From positions 992,001 through 1,056,000 of the forward strand of contig NZ_CP115541.1 in the NCBI RefSeq assembly GCF_031834595.1: 64,000 bases of DNA, written 5' to 3'. The position numbers and the translations under genes were made by a program. Shown piece after piece: positions 42,765 through 53,273 of this stretch (positions are counted from its first letter, which is position 1; every line of letters starts with the position of its first letter). This DNA is from Stenotrophomonas oahuensis (GTDB lineage: Bacteria; Pseudomonadota; Gammaproteobacteria; Xanthomonadales; Xanthomonadaceae). Under the pieces are notes generated by a model. It was not told the DNA's origin and did not search any database. It worked only from the letters and a program-made list of their open reading frames with translations.

Positions 42765-43769
42765 TCAGCGCCCTCCGAGGCGATGCTCCGGTACCCCTTC
42801 CTGGGTGATCTGGATCGGAAGGATGCGACCCTGATCATCGAAGTACATGCGGTCGATGGCCGTCGCCCGATGGTGCCGGCTGGTCTCGCCCAGCGGGCGG
42901 CGGTGGTAGACGATGTACCACTGGTCATCCGGCGTGCGGATCAGCGAGTGGTGCCCGGCGCTGGTGGCGACCTTCGGGTCGGACTGCAGCACCTTGCCGA
43001 TGCGCTTGAACGGACCCAGCGGCGACTCAGCGATAGCGTAAGCCACCGAGTAGTCCGGCTCACCCCAGCCGCCTTCGCTCCACATGTAGTAGTAGCGGCC
43101 GTTGCGCTTGAACATCAGCGAGCCTTCCACGTATTCCGGGGCTGGCGTGATTTCTTTGTACAGCGTGCCGTCGGGCAGCGGTTCGATACCAGTGAAGTCA
43201 GGCTTGAGCTTGACGATGTTGGCGTGCTTCCAGCCGCCATAGATCATGTACCAGGTGCCGTCGTCGTCCTGGAACAGGGTCTGGTCGATCGGCTGGGCCC
43301 CGTTGTGGAACGTGCCGATGAGCGGCTTGCCGAGCAGGTCGCGGTAAGGGCCTTCGGGCTTGTCCGCCACGGCCACGCCAATGCCGCCGACCTCGTTGTC
43401 GTTCTTGATGTCATTGGCGGAGAAGAAGAAGTAGTACTTGCCGCCGCTCTCCACCACCGAAGGTGCCCACAGCGCTTCCTTGGCCCAGGTGATGGCTTCG
43501 ATCTTCAGCACGCTGGGGTGCTTCTCCCAGTGCACCAGGTCCTTGGACGAGAACGCGTCGAAGTAGCGCTGCTCCGCGTAGGGCTTGGAGGTGGTCGGAT
43601 AGATCCAGTAGGTGTCCCCGAACACGGCCGCTTCCGGGTCCGCGTACCAGCCGGGAAGGATGGGGTTGCCGGACGTCGCCGGTTTGGCCGCCGGGGCTGC
43701 CTGCGCAGCGAGTGCGCCGAATGAGATGACTGCCGCCAGTGCCACTGCTCGAATCCCGACCTGCCGCAT
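42765..43769 (-). CDS. Secreted glycoside hydrolase family 43 enzyme
   Basis: 334 residues. Signal peptide with cleavage near AQA|APA. Five-bladed propeller with the catalytic base Asp in WYADPEAAVFGDTYW, the modulator Asp in PIDQTLFQDDDG and the acid Glu in YVEGSLMFKRNG. GH43 enzymes act on arabinan or xylan side chains from plants. Overlapping palindromes 32-54 nt upstream of its start may be an operator. It is separate from the stressosome genes downstream. Confidence 0.9.
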   Translation of the reverse strand: MRQVGIRAVALAAVISFGALAAQAAPAAKPATSGNPILPGWYADPEAAVFGDTYWIYPTTSKPYAEQRYFDAFSSKDLVHWEKHPSVLKIEAITWAKEALWAPSVVESGGKYYFFFSANDIKNDNEVGGIGVAVADKPEGPYRDLLGKPLIGTFHNGAQPIDQTLFQDDDGTWYMIYGGWKHANIVKLKPDFTGIEPLPDGTLYKEITPAPEYVEGSLMFKRNGRYYYMWSEGGWGEPDYSVAYAIAESPLGPFKRIGKVLQSDPKVATSAGHHSLIRTPDDQWYIVYHRRPLGETSRHHRATAIDRMYFDDQGRILPIQITQEGVPEHRLGGR

Positions 43770-43800
43770 GCGCTGTGCCTTCGTGCTGGTTGATTTCGCT

Positions 43801-43823
43801 CGATCTTAGATCGATTTAAATCG
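43801..43823 (-). promoter_or_regulatory. Overlapping palindromes upstream of the GH43 gene
   Basis: CGATC-TTA-GATCG (43801-43813) and the perfect palindrome CGATTTAAATCG (43812-43823) overlap by two bases. They stand out in high-GC DNA and lie 32-54 nt before the GH43 start, where an operator would be expected. Confidence 0.4.
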
Positions 43824-43859
43824 GCTTGCGGGTGCAGCGCAGCAAACGGACGGACGCAA

Positions 43860-43894
43860 CAGAACAGGCGGGCCACGCGTGCCCGCCTGTTCTG
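43860..43894 (-). terminator. Terminator after the alpha/beta hydrolase gene
   Basis: A perfect 14-bp stem with a 7-nt loop lies 10 nt after the stop codon of the gene at 43904. The T tract on the minus strand is very short (TTG). Confidence 0.7.
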
Positions 43895-43903
43895 CCGATG
43901 CGC

Positions 43904-44857
43904 TTACTTCTGCTGCAGGAAGGCGAGCAGGTCGGTGTTGACCCGATCCTTGTGGGTGTCGGTGAGGCCGTGCGGCGCACCCGGATAGACCAGCAGCTTC
44001 GCACCCGGGATCAGCTTGGCCGACATACGGCCGGCCACGTCGATCGGAACGATCTGGTCGTCGTCCCCGTGGATGACCAGGGTGGGCACGTTGAACTTCT
44101 TCAGATCGGCGCGGAAGTCGGTGGCCGAGAACGCGGCAATCGAGTCGTAGGTATTCTTGGCACCCGCCTGCATGCCCTGCGCCCACCACGCGTCCACCAG
44201 CGGCTGGGAGACCTTCGCTCCCGGGCGGTTGAAGCCGTAGAACGGGCCCGAGGCGATGTCGCGGTACAGCTGCGCGCGGTTCTCCAGCTGGCCTTTGCGC
44301 AGGCCATCGAACACTGCGATAGGCACGCCGCCCGGGTTGTCGGCGGTCTTCAGCATCAGCGGCGGCACGGCGCTTATCAGCACGGCCTTCTTCACCCGCC
44401 CGGTGCCGTGGCGGCCGATGTAGCGCGCCACTTCACCGCCGCCAGTGGAGAAGCCCACCAGGGTCACGTCGTGCAGATCCAGCGTGTTGATCACCGTGGC
44501 CAGGTCGTCGGCGTAGTGGTCCATGTCATTGCCGTCCCACGGCTGGCTGGAGCGGCCATGTCCGCGACGGTCATGCGCAATGACGCGATAGCCGTGGTCG
44601 GCCAGGAACATCATCTGCGATTCCCAGCTGTCCGAGTTCAGCGGCCAGCCGTGGCTGAAGGTCACCACCGGGCCGTTCTTCGGGCCCCAGTCCTTGTAGT
44701 ACAGCTGCACGCCGTCGGCGGTGGTGATGGTGCTGGCGGTCTGGCTGACGGCGGTGGGGGTGGCGCGCGGTGCCGGCTCGGCGGCGCTGGCGGAGAGGCC
44801 GGCCTGGATGGAGAGCGCGAGTGCGGCGATGGCGACAGTGCGGGTGAGGGTGTTCAT
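43904..44857 (-). CDS. Exported alpha/beta hydrolase, non-haem chloroperoxidase family
   Basis: 317 residues. Signal peptide with cleavage near ASA|AEP. The cofactor-free haloperoxidase pattern is present: [13 protein letters not shown], nucleophile in GFSTGGGE, acid in HGDDDQIVP and histidine in [11 protein letters not shown]. These enzymes have a Ser-His-Asp triad and act as esterases or perhydrolases. True substrate unknown. Confidence 0.85.
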   Translation of the reverse strand: MNTLTRTVAIAALALSIQAGLSASAAEPAPRATPTAVSQTASTITTADGVQLYYKDWGPKNGPVVTFSHGWPLNSDSWESQMMFLADHGYRVIAHDRRGHGRSSQPWDGNDMDHYADDLATVINTLDLHDVTLVGFSTGGGEVARYIGRHGTGRVKKAVLISAVPPLMLKTADNPGGVPIAVFDGLRKGQLENRAQLYRDIASGPFYGFNRPGAKVSQPLVDAWWAQGMQAGAKNTYDSIAAFSATDFRADLKKFNVPTLVIHGDDDQIVPIDVAGRMSAKLIPGAKLLVYPGAPHGLTDTHKDRVNTDLLAFLQQK

Positions 44858-45046
44858 GGGGGTAGCTCCTGTTGGGTGGTGTTGCGACAGGGGCTACTTT
44901 GCGCGCATTCAGAGGACTTTCGGTCACATTTAGTCCATACAACTTGATTCGGCGTACATATATCCCAGAGGCCGCACCGACTACGCCAAAGTACATGCGT
45001 ACTTATTTATGTACACATTTCGACAATGTATGCGTATAGTCGACCC

Positions 45047-45388
45047 ATGAAGACAGTCTTGGACGTCCGGTTTTACCGATCCGCCTCGGCAGACGAACCG
45101 GTAAGACGATGGCTCATGGAAGAGGTCTCCGTCGACGCTCGTCGAGCAATCGGCGGTGATGTCAAAACCGTCCAGCTTGGCTGGCCCTTGGGTATGCCAC
45201 TGGTGCGAAAGATGGATGACCGGCTCTGGGAAGTACGAAGCACAATTCCTGAGGGAACTGCACGAATTCTGTTCACCACCGTGTTGCGAGACATGGTGTT
45301 GCTGCACGGATTCGTAAAGAAGTCCCAGAAGACACCCAAAGTTGACCTTGAACTGGCCAAGAAGCGTAGAAATGAGGTGATCAAGTGA
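45047..45388 (+). CDS. Type II toxin, RelE/HigB-like (Gp49 family)
   Basis: 113 residues. The RelE-fold pattern is clear: KMDDRLWEVRSTIPEGTARILFTT followed by VLLHGFVKKSQKTPK and a basic C-terminus, as in phage Gp49-like HigB toxins. These toxins cleave mRNA on ribosomes. ATG at 45047 is chosen; a start seven codons earlier is possible. The antitoxin gene overlaps its stop by 4 nt (GTGA), in toxin-first order as in higBA. GC is clearly lower than the surroundings. Confidence 0.88.
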   Translation: MKTVLDVRFYRSASADEPVRRWLMEEVSVDARRAIGGDVKTVQLGWPLGMPLVRKMDDRLWEVRSTIPEGTARILFTTVLRDMVLLHGFVKKSQKTPKVDLELAKKRRNEVIK

Positions 45389-45723
45389 GCAAGAACAAGC
45401 ATATCGGCTCGAGCTTTGACGAATTCCTGGACTCGGAAGGCCTTCTTGAAACATCTGCTGCTGTTGCCGTCAAACGTGTGATTGCCTGGCAGGTCGCCGA
45501 AGCAATGAAAGCGGCAAAGGTCAGCAAATCGGCACTCGCCAAGCGCATGCAGACCAGTCGATCTCAGTTAGATCGAGTGCTGGATGAAACGGACACCGGG
45601 CTGACGCTTGATACTTTAAGTCGTGCAGCAACCGCCTTGGGCTACAGGGTTCAGATTGATCTTGTCGCTCCAAAAGCGCCAGCCAGGAAGACACGCAAGG
45701 AAACAAGCGATTCTCACGCCTGA
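45385..45723 (+). CDS. XRE-family antitoxin (HigA-like)
   Basis: 112 residues, GTG start. Helix-turn-helix at about 40-95 (VSKSALAKRMQTSRSQLDRVLD, then LTLDTLSRAATALGYRVQI) and a basic tail. It should bind the toxin and repress the shared promoter, which would lie in the AT-rich stretch at about 44930-45046. Confidence 0.88.
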   Translation: MSKNKHIGSSFDEFLDSEGLLETSAAVAVKRVIAWQVAEAMKAAKVSKSALAKRMQTSRSQLDRVLDETDTGLTLDTLSRAATALGYRVQIDLVAPKAPARKTRKETSDSHA

Positions 45724-45752
45724 ACCGCTGAGCCTTAGTTCGATGAGTTGCC

Positions 45753-45953
45753 TCACTCGAACTCGACGGATGCAAGTGTGATGCTTATTCGAGGTGGCTC
45801 GAACTCAATGTCAGCCGCTTCAGGCATCGCAAGCGATTCGGCAATGCAGCGTCGTGCAGCCTTTGAGCTACTGGCGTTCTGACCACCCAATTGCGCGCGC
45901 TGCTCCTTTCCACGGATCGTGTAAGCAAGCTCACGGGTCTTTGTCGTCTTCAT
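45753..45953 (-). CDS. Small hypothetical protein, 66 residues
   Basis: ATG at 45953 is preceded by GGAGG with 4-nt spacing. The product (MKTTKTRELAYTIRGKEQRA start, acidic hydrophobic end) has no recognised family. It runs against the toxin-antitoxin genes, in the same lower-GC island. The ribosome-binding site pairs with an upstream CCTCCA (45970-45975 against 45958-45963 on the minus strand). Confidence 0.5.
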   Translation of the reverse strand: MKTTKTRELAYTIRGKEQRAQLGGQNASSSKAARRCIAESLAMPEAADIEFEPPRISITLASVEFE

Positions 45954-46085
45954 GAATCCTCCATCCTGCTGGAGGGTAGGAAGCTCGACCGTGAAGTGAC
46001 TACCAGATTCGCATCAGACCGGTCGCATGAGCTTGAAGCGTCAAGCGCGACCCTGCGGGCCGCTCGCGGTCTGGTTGTTCCGCTT
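45954..46085. other. Short non-coding spacer next to the tRNA 3' end
   Basis: No gene seen. It contains the inverted repeat CCTCCA-TCCTGC-TGGAGG (45958-45975) that covers the ribosome-binding site of the small gene. No copy of the tRNA 3' end was found nearby. Confidence 0.4.
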
Positions 46086-46161
46086 TGGTGGGCCCACCAG
46101 GATTCGAACCTGGAACCAAAGGATTATGAGTCCTCTGCTCTAACCGTTGAGCTATAGGCCC
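46086..46161 (-). tRNA. tRNA with CAU anticodon (Ile2 or elongator Met)
   Basis: 76 nt including an encoded CCA. The acceptor stem GGGCCTA/TGGGCCC pairs with one G-U, and the anticodon loop is ACTCATAATC with T arm GGTTCGAATCC. CAU can read Met, or Ile AUA when the C is modified. The location beside rpoD parallels E. coli ileX, which favours Ile2 by synteny; sequence alone does not decide. Confidence 0.9.
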
Positions 46162-46231
46162 TTGCAGCGTGAAAGTGTAGTGGAGACAGGCCAGCTCCGG
46201 CTACTGGGCGTGCCGTAAGCGGACAGCTTTG

Positions 46232-46290
46232 GTAGCGCCGGCCGTTGGCCGGCCTCGGCATTGCGTGGGCCGACCAACGGTCGGCGCTAC
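46232..46290. repeat. GTAG-type palindromic repeat pair
   Basis: Inverted units 46232-46253 and 46269-46290 with core GCCG(G/A)CCGTTGG, GTAG ends outward. It lies between the tRNA and the rpoD terminator. Confidence 0.8.
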
Positions 46291-46342
46291 CGAGATACCC
46301 AGATTCCCGGTGGTATCGGGGTATTCGGATCACTGCCACCCC

Positions 46343-46369
46343 AAAAGAAAAACCCCGCCGAAGCGGGGT
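46343..46369 (-). terminator. Intrinsic terminator of rpoD
   Basis: On the minus strand, ACCCCGC-TTCG-GCGGGGT is followed by TTTTCTTTT, 28 nt after the rpoD stop. Confidence 0.9.
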
Positions 46370-46396
46370 CTTCCATTCACCACACACCCACTGGAA

Positions 46397-48253
<1,857 letters not shown>

Positions 48254-48297
48254 GTAGTGCTCGCGCCACCGGCTGGGAGAGAGGAATAGAACCTAGC

Positions 48298-48306
48298 ATT
48301 ATACCA
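48298..48306 (-). promoter_or_regulatory. Extended -10 promoter of rpoD
   Basis: On the minus strand, TGGTATAAT gives a perfect -10 box with the upstream TG, 45 nt before the rpoD start codon. The -35 region is poor, consistent with an extended -10 promoter. Confidence 0.6.
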
Positions 48307-48344
48307 GCCCAGACCCGTGCCTGCCCGGGCGGTGGTCCCGGAGG

Positions 48345-48785
48345 CTACGGTCTGAGCAGGAAGGTCACCGGTCCATCGTTGACCAGGCTGACTACCATAT
48401 GGGCACCAAAACGCCCCGTTTCCACCCCTGAAGCGTGCTTTTGTCGGCAGATTTCCACCAATCGGTTGAATCCACGTTCAGCCTCGGCCGGCGGAGCCGC
48501 CGTACTGAACCCTGGCCGCGTGCCGCTGCGGGTGTCGGCCGCCAGCGTGAACTGGCTCACCAGCAGCAGTCCGCCCCCTGTATCCCCCAATGAGCGGTTC
48601 ATTTTTCCGTCCTCATCGGCAAACACACGGTAACCAAGGAGGCGATCGGCCATACGGCTGATCTGGGCCTCGGTGTCGCCCGGCTCCATGCCCACCAGGG
48701 CCAGCAGGCCCGGGCCGATCTGGCCGACCACGGCATCGTCGACGGTGACGCTGGCCTGGGTGACACGCTGGATGAGGACAAGCAT
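48345..48785 (-). CDS. dtd: D-aminoacyl-tRNA deacylase
   Basis: 146 residues, usual length. N-terminal [17 protein letters not shown], active-site motif [17 protein letters not shown] and C-terminal NDGPVTFLL. It removes D-amino acids (and glycine) from mischarged tRNAs. Upstream of rpoD in the same direction with its own gap. Confidence 0.96.
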   Translation of the reverse strand: MLVLIQRVTQASVTVDDAVVGQIGPGLLALVGMEPGDTEAQISRMADRLLGYRVFADEDGKMNRSLGDTGGGLLLVSQFTLAADTRSGTRPGFSTAAPPAEAERGFNRLVEICRQKHASGVETGRFGAHMVVSLVNDGPVTFLLRP

Positions 48786-48881
48786 GGCGGGCTTCTGCAG
48801 CAGGAAGGGCCGCCTACCTTAGTAGCTGGCAGCCGTGCCGCCCAGCCCGGCTGTCGCCTTCACCGGCTAGACTCTGCCCCG

Positions 48882-49799
48882 ATGAAACCGCAAACCACCG
48901 CCCGCCTGGCCTATCGCGCCGCCGCCCTGTTCACCCGCCTGCCCTGGTCCTGGCTGCGCGCCTTCGCCCATGCCCTGGCCTGGCTGTGGATCCGCCTGAA
49001 CGCCCGTGAGAGCCGGGTCACCCGCCGCAACCTGGAGCTGGCCTACCCGGAGCTGGGCGAGGCCGAACGCAGCGTGCTGCACCGCGACCTGCTGCGCTCC
49101 ACCGCGCTGCAGGCGGTGGAAACCCTGCGGCTGTGGACCCGGCCGCGCGAGCAGAACCTGGCGCTGCTGCGCGAGCGCCACGGCGAGGCGCTGTACGACG
49201 CGGCCCTGGCCAGCGGCAAGGGCGTGATCGTGGCGGCCCCGCACTACGGCAACTGGGAGCTGCTGAACCAGTGGCTGGCCTCGCGCGGGCCGATCGCCAT
49301 TGTCTACAAGGCTCCGGAAGAGGCGGTGGGCGATGCCTTCCTGCAGCTGGTCCGCGGCGGCAGCAACGTGCAGCAGGTCCGTGCCGAAGGCCCGGCCGTG
49401 CGGCAACTGTTCAAGGTGCTCAAGGATGGCGGGGCCACCGGCATCCTGCCCGACCAGCAGCCCAAGGCCGGCGACGGGGTGTTCGCGCCGTTCTTCGGGG
49501 TCGAGGCGCTGACCATGACCCTGGTCAACCGGCTGGCCGAGCGCACCGGGGCCACCGTGCTGTACGGCTGGTGCGAGCGTATCGGCCCGGACATGCAGTT
49601 CGCCCTGCACATCGAGCCGGCAGCCCCCGGCGTGGCCGATCCGGACCCGCGCACGGCCGCCAGTGTGCTCAACGCCGGTATCGAGCGGATTGCCCGCCGC
49701 GACCCGGCGCAGTACCAGTGGACCTACAAGCGCTACACCCTGCGCCCGCCGGAGTCCGGCGAGGACAACCCCTATGCCACCGAGCAGCACCCGCACTGA
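48882..49799 (+). CDS. Lipid A / lysophospholipid acyltransferase, LpxL-like
   Basis: 305 residues. An N-terminal membrane-anchor helix is followed by the acyltransferase motif APHYGNWELL (the H-x4-E catalytic pair), then GILPDQQPK and FFGVEALTMT. These are family hallmarks of HtrB/LpxL. It probably adds a secondary acyl chain to Kdo-lipid A at the inner membrane. Which position or chain cannot be told. Confidence 0.88.
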   Translation: MKPQTTARLAYRAAALFTRLPWSWLRAFAHALAWLWIRLNARESRVTRRNLELAYPELGEAERSVLHRDLLRSTALQAVETLRLWTRPREQNLALLRERHGEALYDAALASGKGVIVAAPHYGNWELLNQWLASRGPIAIVYKAPEEAVGDAFLQLVRGGSNVQQVRAEGPAVRQLFKVLKDGGATGILPDQQPKAGDGVFAPFFGVEALTMTLVNRLAERTGATVLYGWCERIGPDMQFALHIEPAAPGVADPDPRTAASVLNAGIERIARRDPAQYQWTYKRYTLRPPESGEDNPYATEQHPH

Positions 49800-49865
49800 G
49801 CGCGACACTGTGTCACGCCGCGTTTGATTGAATCAGGGCGATCCGGCCCCACTGTGAACACCACG

Positions 49866-51002
49866 ATGTCCCCCACGGCCCCCGTCATGTCTTCAGCTGC
49901 TTCTTCTCCCTTTGGCGACCCCTCGGCGATCCGCTGCGAGCGCGCGGTGGCCGAACTGCGCGCCGGTCGCCCGGTGGTGATCGACGACAGCCAGGGCCAG
50001 CGATTGGCGTTCATTGCGCTGGACAGCAGCACCCGCAGCAGCTTCCGCACCTTCGCTGATGTGGCCGCCGGGCAGCACTACCTGTTTCTCACCGCCACCC
50101 GCGCGCGGGTGCTGGGCGTGCAGGCCGAACACGGCGCGCGCGTGCCGCTGGCCGGGGTCGACTTCGATGCCCTGCCCTCGCTGAGCTACCTGCGCGAGGC
50201 GGTGCCGATGCCGGCCGGCTGGAGCGCCGGTCAGGCGCTGGATGCCGGTGCGGTGGAGGTGGCCCGGCTGGGCCTGCTGCTGCCGGCCATGGTCGGCGTG
50301 CTGCTGGCCCCGGACGACACCCGTTTTGACAGCTGCGCGCAGGTCTCGCTGTGCGACCTGCAGCAGGGGGCCGAACAGGCCGCGCATGCCTACGAACTGG
50401 TGGCGCGCTCGCCGGTGCCGCTGCGCGACGTGGGCATGACCGAGTTCGCGGTGTTCCGCGGCGGCGTGGCCCAGCGCGACCAGGTCGCGATCATCGTCGG
50501 CAATCCGGACTTCAACGCGGTGGTACCGGTGCGGGTGCACTCCTCCTGCCTCACCGGCGACCTGTTCGGCTCGCTCAAATGCGACTGCGGCGACCAGCTG
50601 CGGCGCGGGCTGCGCAAGCTCAAGGAACTCGGCGGCGGCATCCTGCTGTACCTGGACCAGGAAGGTCGCGGCACCGGTATTGCCGCCAAGATGCGCGCTT
50701 ACGGCTACCAGCACGACGGCCTGGACACCATCGACGCCGATGCCCAGCTCGGCTTCGGCGCTGACGAACGCCGTTACGGCAGTGCCGTGGCGATGCTGCA
50801 GGGGTTGGGCGTGACCCGCGTGCAGCTGCTCAGCAACAACCCGACCAAGGCCCAGCGCCTGCGCCATGCTGGGATCGACGTGGTGGAATGCGTGCCGGTG
50901 ACCGGCGACATCACCGCCGAAAACGAGCACTACCTGCGCACCAAGGCCGAACGCGCTGGCCACCTGCTGGATGTGGACGCGCTGATTCAGGCCGCGCAAT
51001 AG
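49866..51002 (+). CDS. ribA: GTP cyclohydrolase II-like protein, long form
   Basis: 378 residues, about 180 longer than E. coli RibA. The C-terminal half has the complete enzyme: zinc cysteines in SSCLTGDLFGSLKCDCGD, catalytic DQEGRGTGI and LSNNPTKAQRL. The N-terminal extension starts ERAVAELRAGRPVVIDD, a form seen in alphaproteobacterial long RibA proteins. It opens GTP to the first riboflavin intermediate. ATG at 49866 is preferred; 49887 is possible. It stands apart from other rib genes, so it may be a second copy. Confidence 0.85.
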   Translation: MSPTAPVMSSAASSPFGDPSAIRCERAVAELRAGRPVVIDDSQGQRLAFIALDSSTRSSFRTFADVAAGQHYLFLTATRARVLGVQAEHGARVPLAGVDFDALPSLSYLREAVPMPAGWSAGQALDAGAVEVARLGLLLPAMVGVLLAPDDTRFDSCAQVSLCDLQQGAEQAAHAYELVARSPVPLRDVGMTEFAVFRGGVAQRDQVAIIVGNPDFNAVVPVRVHSSCLTGDLFGSLKCDCGDQLRRGLRKLKELGGGILLYLDQEGRGTGIAAKMRAYGYQHDGLDTIDADAQLGFGADERRYGSAVAMLQGLGVTRVQLLSNNPTKAQRLRHAGIDVVECVPVTGDITAENEHYLRTKAERAGHLLDVDALIQAAQ

Positions 51003-51090
51003 CGCGGCGCAACCTGCTACCGTCTGCGCCACGGGTGCGGCGCTGCTTTCGACCGGGCCCGGCCTGATCCATCTGCTGCCGAGCTCCGCC

Positions 51091-51630
51091 GTGATCGACG
51101 ACGTCTCCACCGCCCCGCCCCTTCCCGCTGCGCCTGAACTGCCGCCCGCGCTGCCGCCGGATGCCGGCTGGCAACGGCTGCCGTTGCGTGCGGCCAGCAT
51201 GGCCGCCGTGGGCAGCGGCATCACCGCCCTGGTGATGGTGGGCGGAGCCCTGGGCGTGCCGTGGGTGATGCTGCGCCTGCCCCTGCCCGGCTGGGCGGTG
51301 ATCGCCATCGTGGCGGTTGCGGTGGTGCTCGGAGCCGGCTTCGGCTTCCGCCGCCAGCGCCGTACCTGGTGGCGGCTGGATGCGCAGGGCCTGGGCGTGC
51401 GCCGCGACCTGATGTGGCAACTGGACACCCGTGTGCCGCTCTCACGCGTGCAGCACCTGGACCTGCGTCGCGGCCCGATCGAGCGTGCCGCGCAGCTGGC
51501 CACGCTGGTGGTGCACACCGCCGGCAGCCGCTTCAGCGCGGTAACGCTCAGCGGGCTGGACCACGCCGACGCCGAGCGCCTGCGCGATACCCTGGGCCGC
51601 CAGCTGGACCAGGACGACGACGCCCTGTGA
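51091..51630 (+). CDS. PH-domain membrane protein, YdbS-like
   Basis: 179 residues, GTG start. Pro/Ala-rich N-terminus, two close membrane helices (about 37-90) and a bacterial PH domain (bPH_2; RTWWRLDAQGLGVRRDL, VPLSRVQHLDLRRGPIER). It overlaps the next gene by 4 nt (GTGA). The YdbS-YdbT pair is common in bacteria; function unknown. Confidence 0.82.
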   Translation: MIDDVSTAPPLPAAPELPPALPPDAGWQRLPLRAASMAAVGSGITALVMVGGALGVPWVMLRLPLPGWAVIAIVAVAVVLGAGFGFRRQRRTWWRLDAQGLGVRRDLMWQLDTRVPLSRVQHLDLRRGPIERAAQLATLVVHTAGSRFSAVTLSGLDHADAERLRDTLGRQLDQDDDAL

Positions 51631-53186
51631 GCACCCTGCCCCAGGACACCGCGCCGCCGGTGGCACCGGCACCGGCTCCAGACCAGCGCCTGCATCCCTG
51701 GTCGTGGCTGTTCGTGATGCTGATGCAGCTGCGCCAGTTCCTGCTGCCGCTGGTGGCGCTGCTGGTGTTCGGCGGGCGCGGCGACCGCGACGAGATGTGG
51801 ACCTACCTGACCACACTGATCGTGATCGCGGTGCTGGTCGCGATCTCGATCCTGCAGTACCTGACCTACCGCTACCACATCGGTCACGATGCGATCAGCG
51901 TGCGCAGCGGGATCATCGCGCGCAACCGCCGCGAGATTCCGTTCGCGCGCATCCACAACGTGGTGGTCCACCAGAATCCGCTGCACCGCCTGTTCGGGGT
52001 GGCGGAGCTGCGTCTGGAATCGGCCGGTGGACACCGCCCGGAAGCGGAAATGCGCGTGCTCAAACTGTCCCAGGCGCTGGCGCTGGAACAGCTGGTGCGG
52101 CAGCGTGGGCAGCAACCGCCACCACTGCCCGATGCGGGCGATGCAGCGGCTGTGCTGCATTCCGCCCCGTCGACAGCCGCCCCTGCCGCAGTGCTGCTGC
52201 AGCTGGGCAATCGCGACGTGCTGCGGATCGGACTGCTGTCCAACCGCGGCTGGGTAGCGGTGCTGGCGGCCTGGGGCGCGTCGTATCAGTTCTTCCCGCG
52301 CGGCTATGTCAGCGATGCGGTGGAACATCATGGCCGCGAGGTATTCGGCTATGCCAGTCACCTGCACCCTGCCACCTGGGTCTGGGTAGTGGCCGCCGTG
52401 TTTACGGTGGGCGGCTTCTGGTTGTTGCTGCGCCTGCTGTCGGTGGTGCTGGCGCTGCTGCGCTACCACGGCTTCCAGCTCACCGAGCAGGAGCGCAGGC
52501 TCACGGTGACGAGCGGGCTGCTGACCCGCATGCGCACCAGCGTGGCACGCCGGCGCATCCAGGCTTGGACGCTGCGCGAAACCGCGCTGCAGCGCTGGGT
52601 GGGCCGCCGTCAGCTGCGCATCGACAATGCAGCCGGGGTGGGCTCGGACGACGACGGCCGCGATCTGCGCGAGCTGGCCCCATTGGCGACACCCGCCGCC
52701 TGCGATGACCTGCTGCGCCACCTGCTGCCCCGGCTGCAGTGGCCACCGCCGCGTTGGCAGGGCGTAGCGCGGCGTGGCTGGTGGCGGCTGTGCCTGCCGG
52801 CGCTGGTGGTCGTGCCGCTGCTGAGTGTGGGTGCCGTGTTCGAGGTCGGCCCGTGGGGCGCGGTGCTGCTGGCCTGGCTGCCGTGGTCGGCGTTCCGCGC
52901 CTCGCGCGAGATCGCGCGCATGGGGTACTACCTGGACGGGGACTATGTGGCCGTGCGCGGTGGCTGGTGGACGCGCTGGTGGCGGCTGGCCGAGCTGGAC
53001 AAGCTGCAGTCGCTGCGCTTGTCGCGCTCGCCGTTGGACCGGATGTTGGGAACGGCGAGTGTGTGGCTGGATACGGCCGGTGCCGGTGGGAGCATTGCGT
53101 TGCGGTTGCGGTTTTTGCCGGAATCGGAGGCGCGAGGGGTGCTGAAGACGTTGAATCAGGCGTTGGCGCGGCGGCGGTTGCGGTGA
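51627..53186 (+). CDS. PH-domain membrane protein, YdbT-like
   Basis: 519 residues, GTG start overlapping the YdbS-like stop. Three bacterial PH domains: ISVRSGIIARNRREIPFARI, LTVTSGLLTRMRTSVARRR and VAVRGGWWTRWWRLAELDK. They are separated by pairs of membrane helices. Typical YdbT layout. The two proteins probably form a complex at the inner membrane; role unknown. Confidence 0.85.
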   Translation: MSTLPQDTAPPVAPAPAPDQRLHPWSWLFVMLMQLRQFLLPLVALLVFGGRGDRDEMWTYLTTLIVIAVLVAISILQYLTYRYHIGHDAISVRSGIIARNRREIPFARIHNVVVHQNPLHRLFGVAELRLESAGGHRPEAEMRVLKLSQALALEQLVRQRGQQPPPLPDAGDAAAVLHSAPSTAAPAAVLLQLGNRDVLRIGLLSNRGWVAVLAAWGASYQFFPRGYVSDAVEHHGREVFGYASHLHPATWVWVVAAVFTVGGFWLLLRLLSVVLALLRYHGFQLTEQERRLTVTSGLLTRMRTSVARRRIQAWTLRETALQRWVGRRQLRIDNAAGVGSDDDGRDLRELAPLATPAACDDLLRHLLPRLQWPPPRWQGVARRGWWRLCLPALVVVPLLSVGAVFEVGPWGAVLLAWLPWSAFRASREIARMGYYLDGDYVAVRGGWWTRWWRLAELDKLQSLRLSRSPLDRMLGTASVWLDTAGAGGSIALRLRFLPESEARGVLKTLNQALARRRLR

Positions 53187-53211
53187 TGCGCGTGTGGCGG
53201 GCAATACCGCT

Positions 53212-53264
53212 TGACGCGCATGGCGCGTCACTACGCGCCCTGTAGCGACGCGCCATGCGCGTCG
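53212..53264. repeat. GTAG-type palindromic repeat pair
   Basis: Inverted units 53212-53234 and 53242-53264, core GACGCGC-CAT-GCGCGTC, GTAG ends inward. It lies between the convergent YdbT-like and TagF-like genes. Confidence 0.8.
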
Positions 53265-53273
53265 TGCAGCGGC

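Noticed and set aside
45026..45046. Start of the HigB-like toxin at 45026 and a leaderless promoter (TATAGT at 45035)
   Set aside because: The extra seven residues are not family-like. The -10-like box has no -35 partner at normal spacing, so neither was annotated.
49800..49865. FMN riboswitch upstream of ribA
   Set aside because: Only 66 nt of gap and no RFN-element consensus visible.
49893..53231. Very long open frame (over 1,100 codons) on the minus strand opposite ribA and the PH-domain genes
   Set aside because: It is antisense to genes with clear family motifs. Its translation is low-complexity His/Gln/Arg/Ala-rich, as expected from GC-rich shadow frames.
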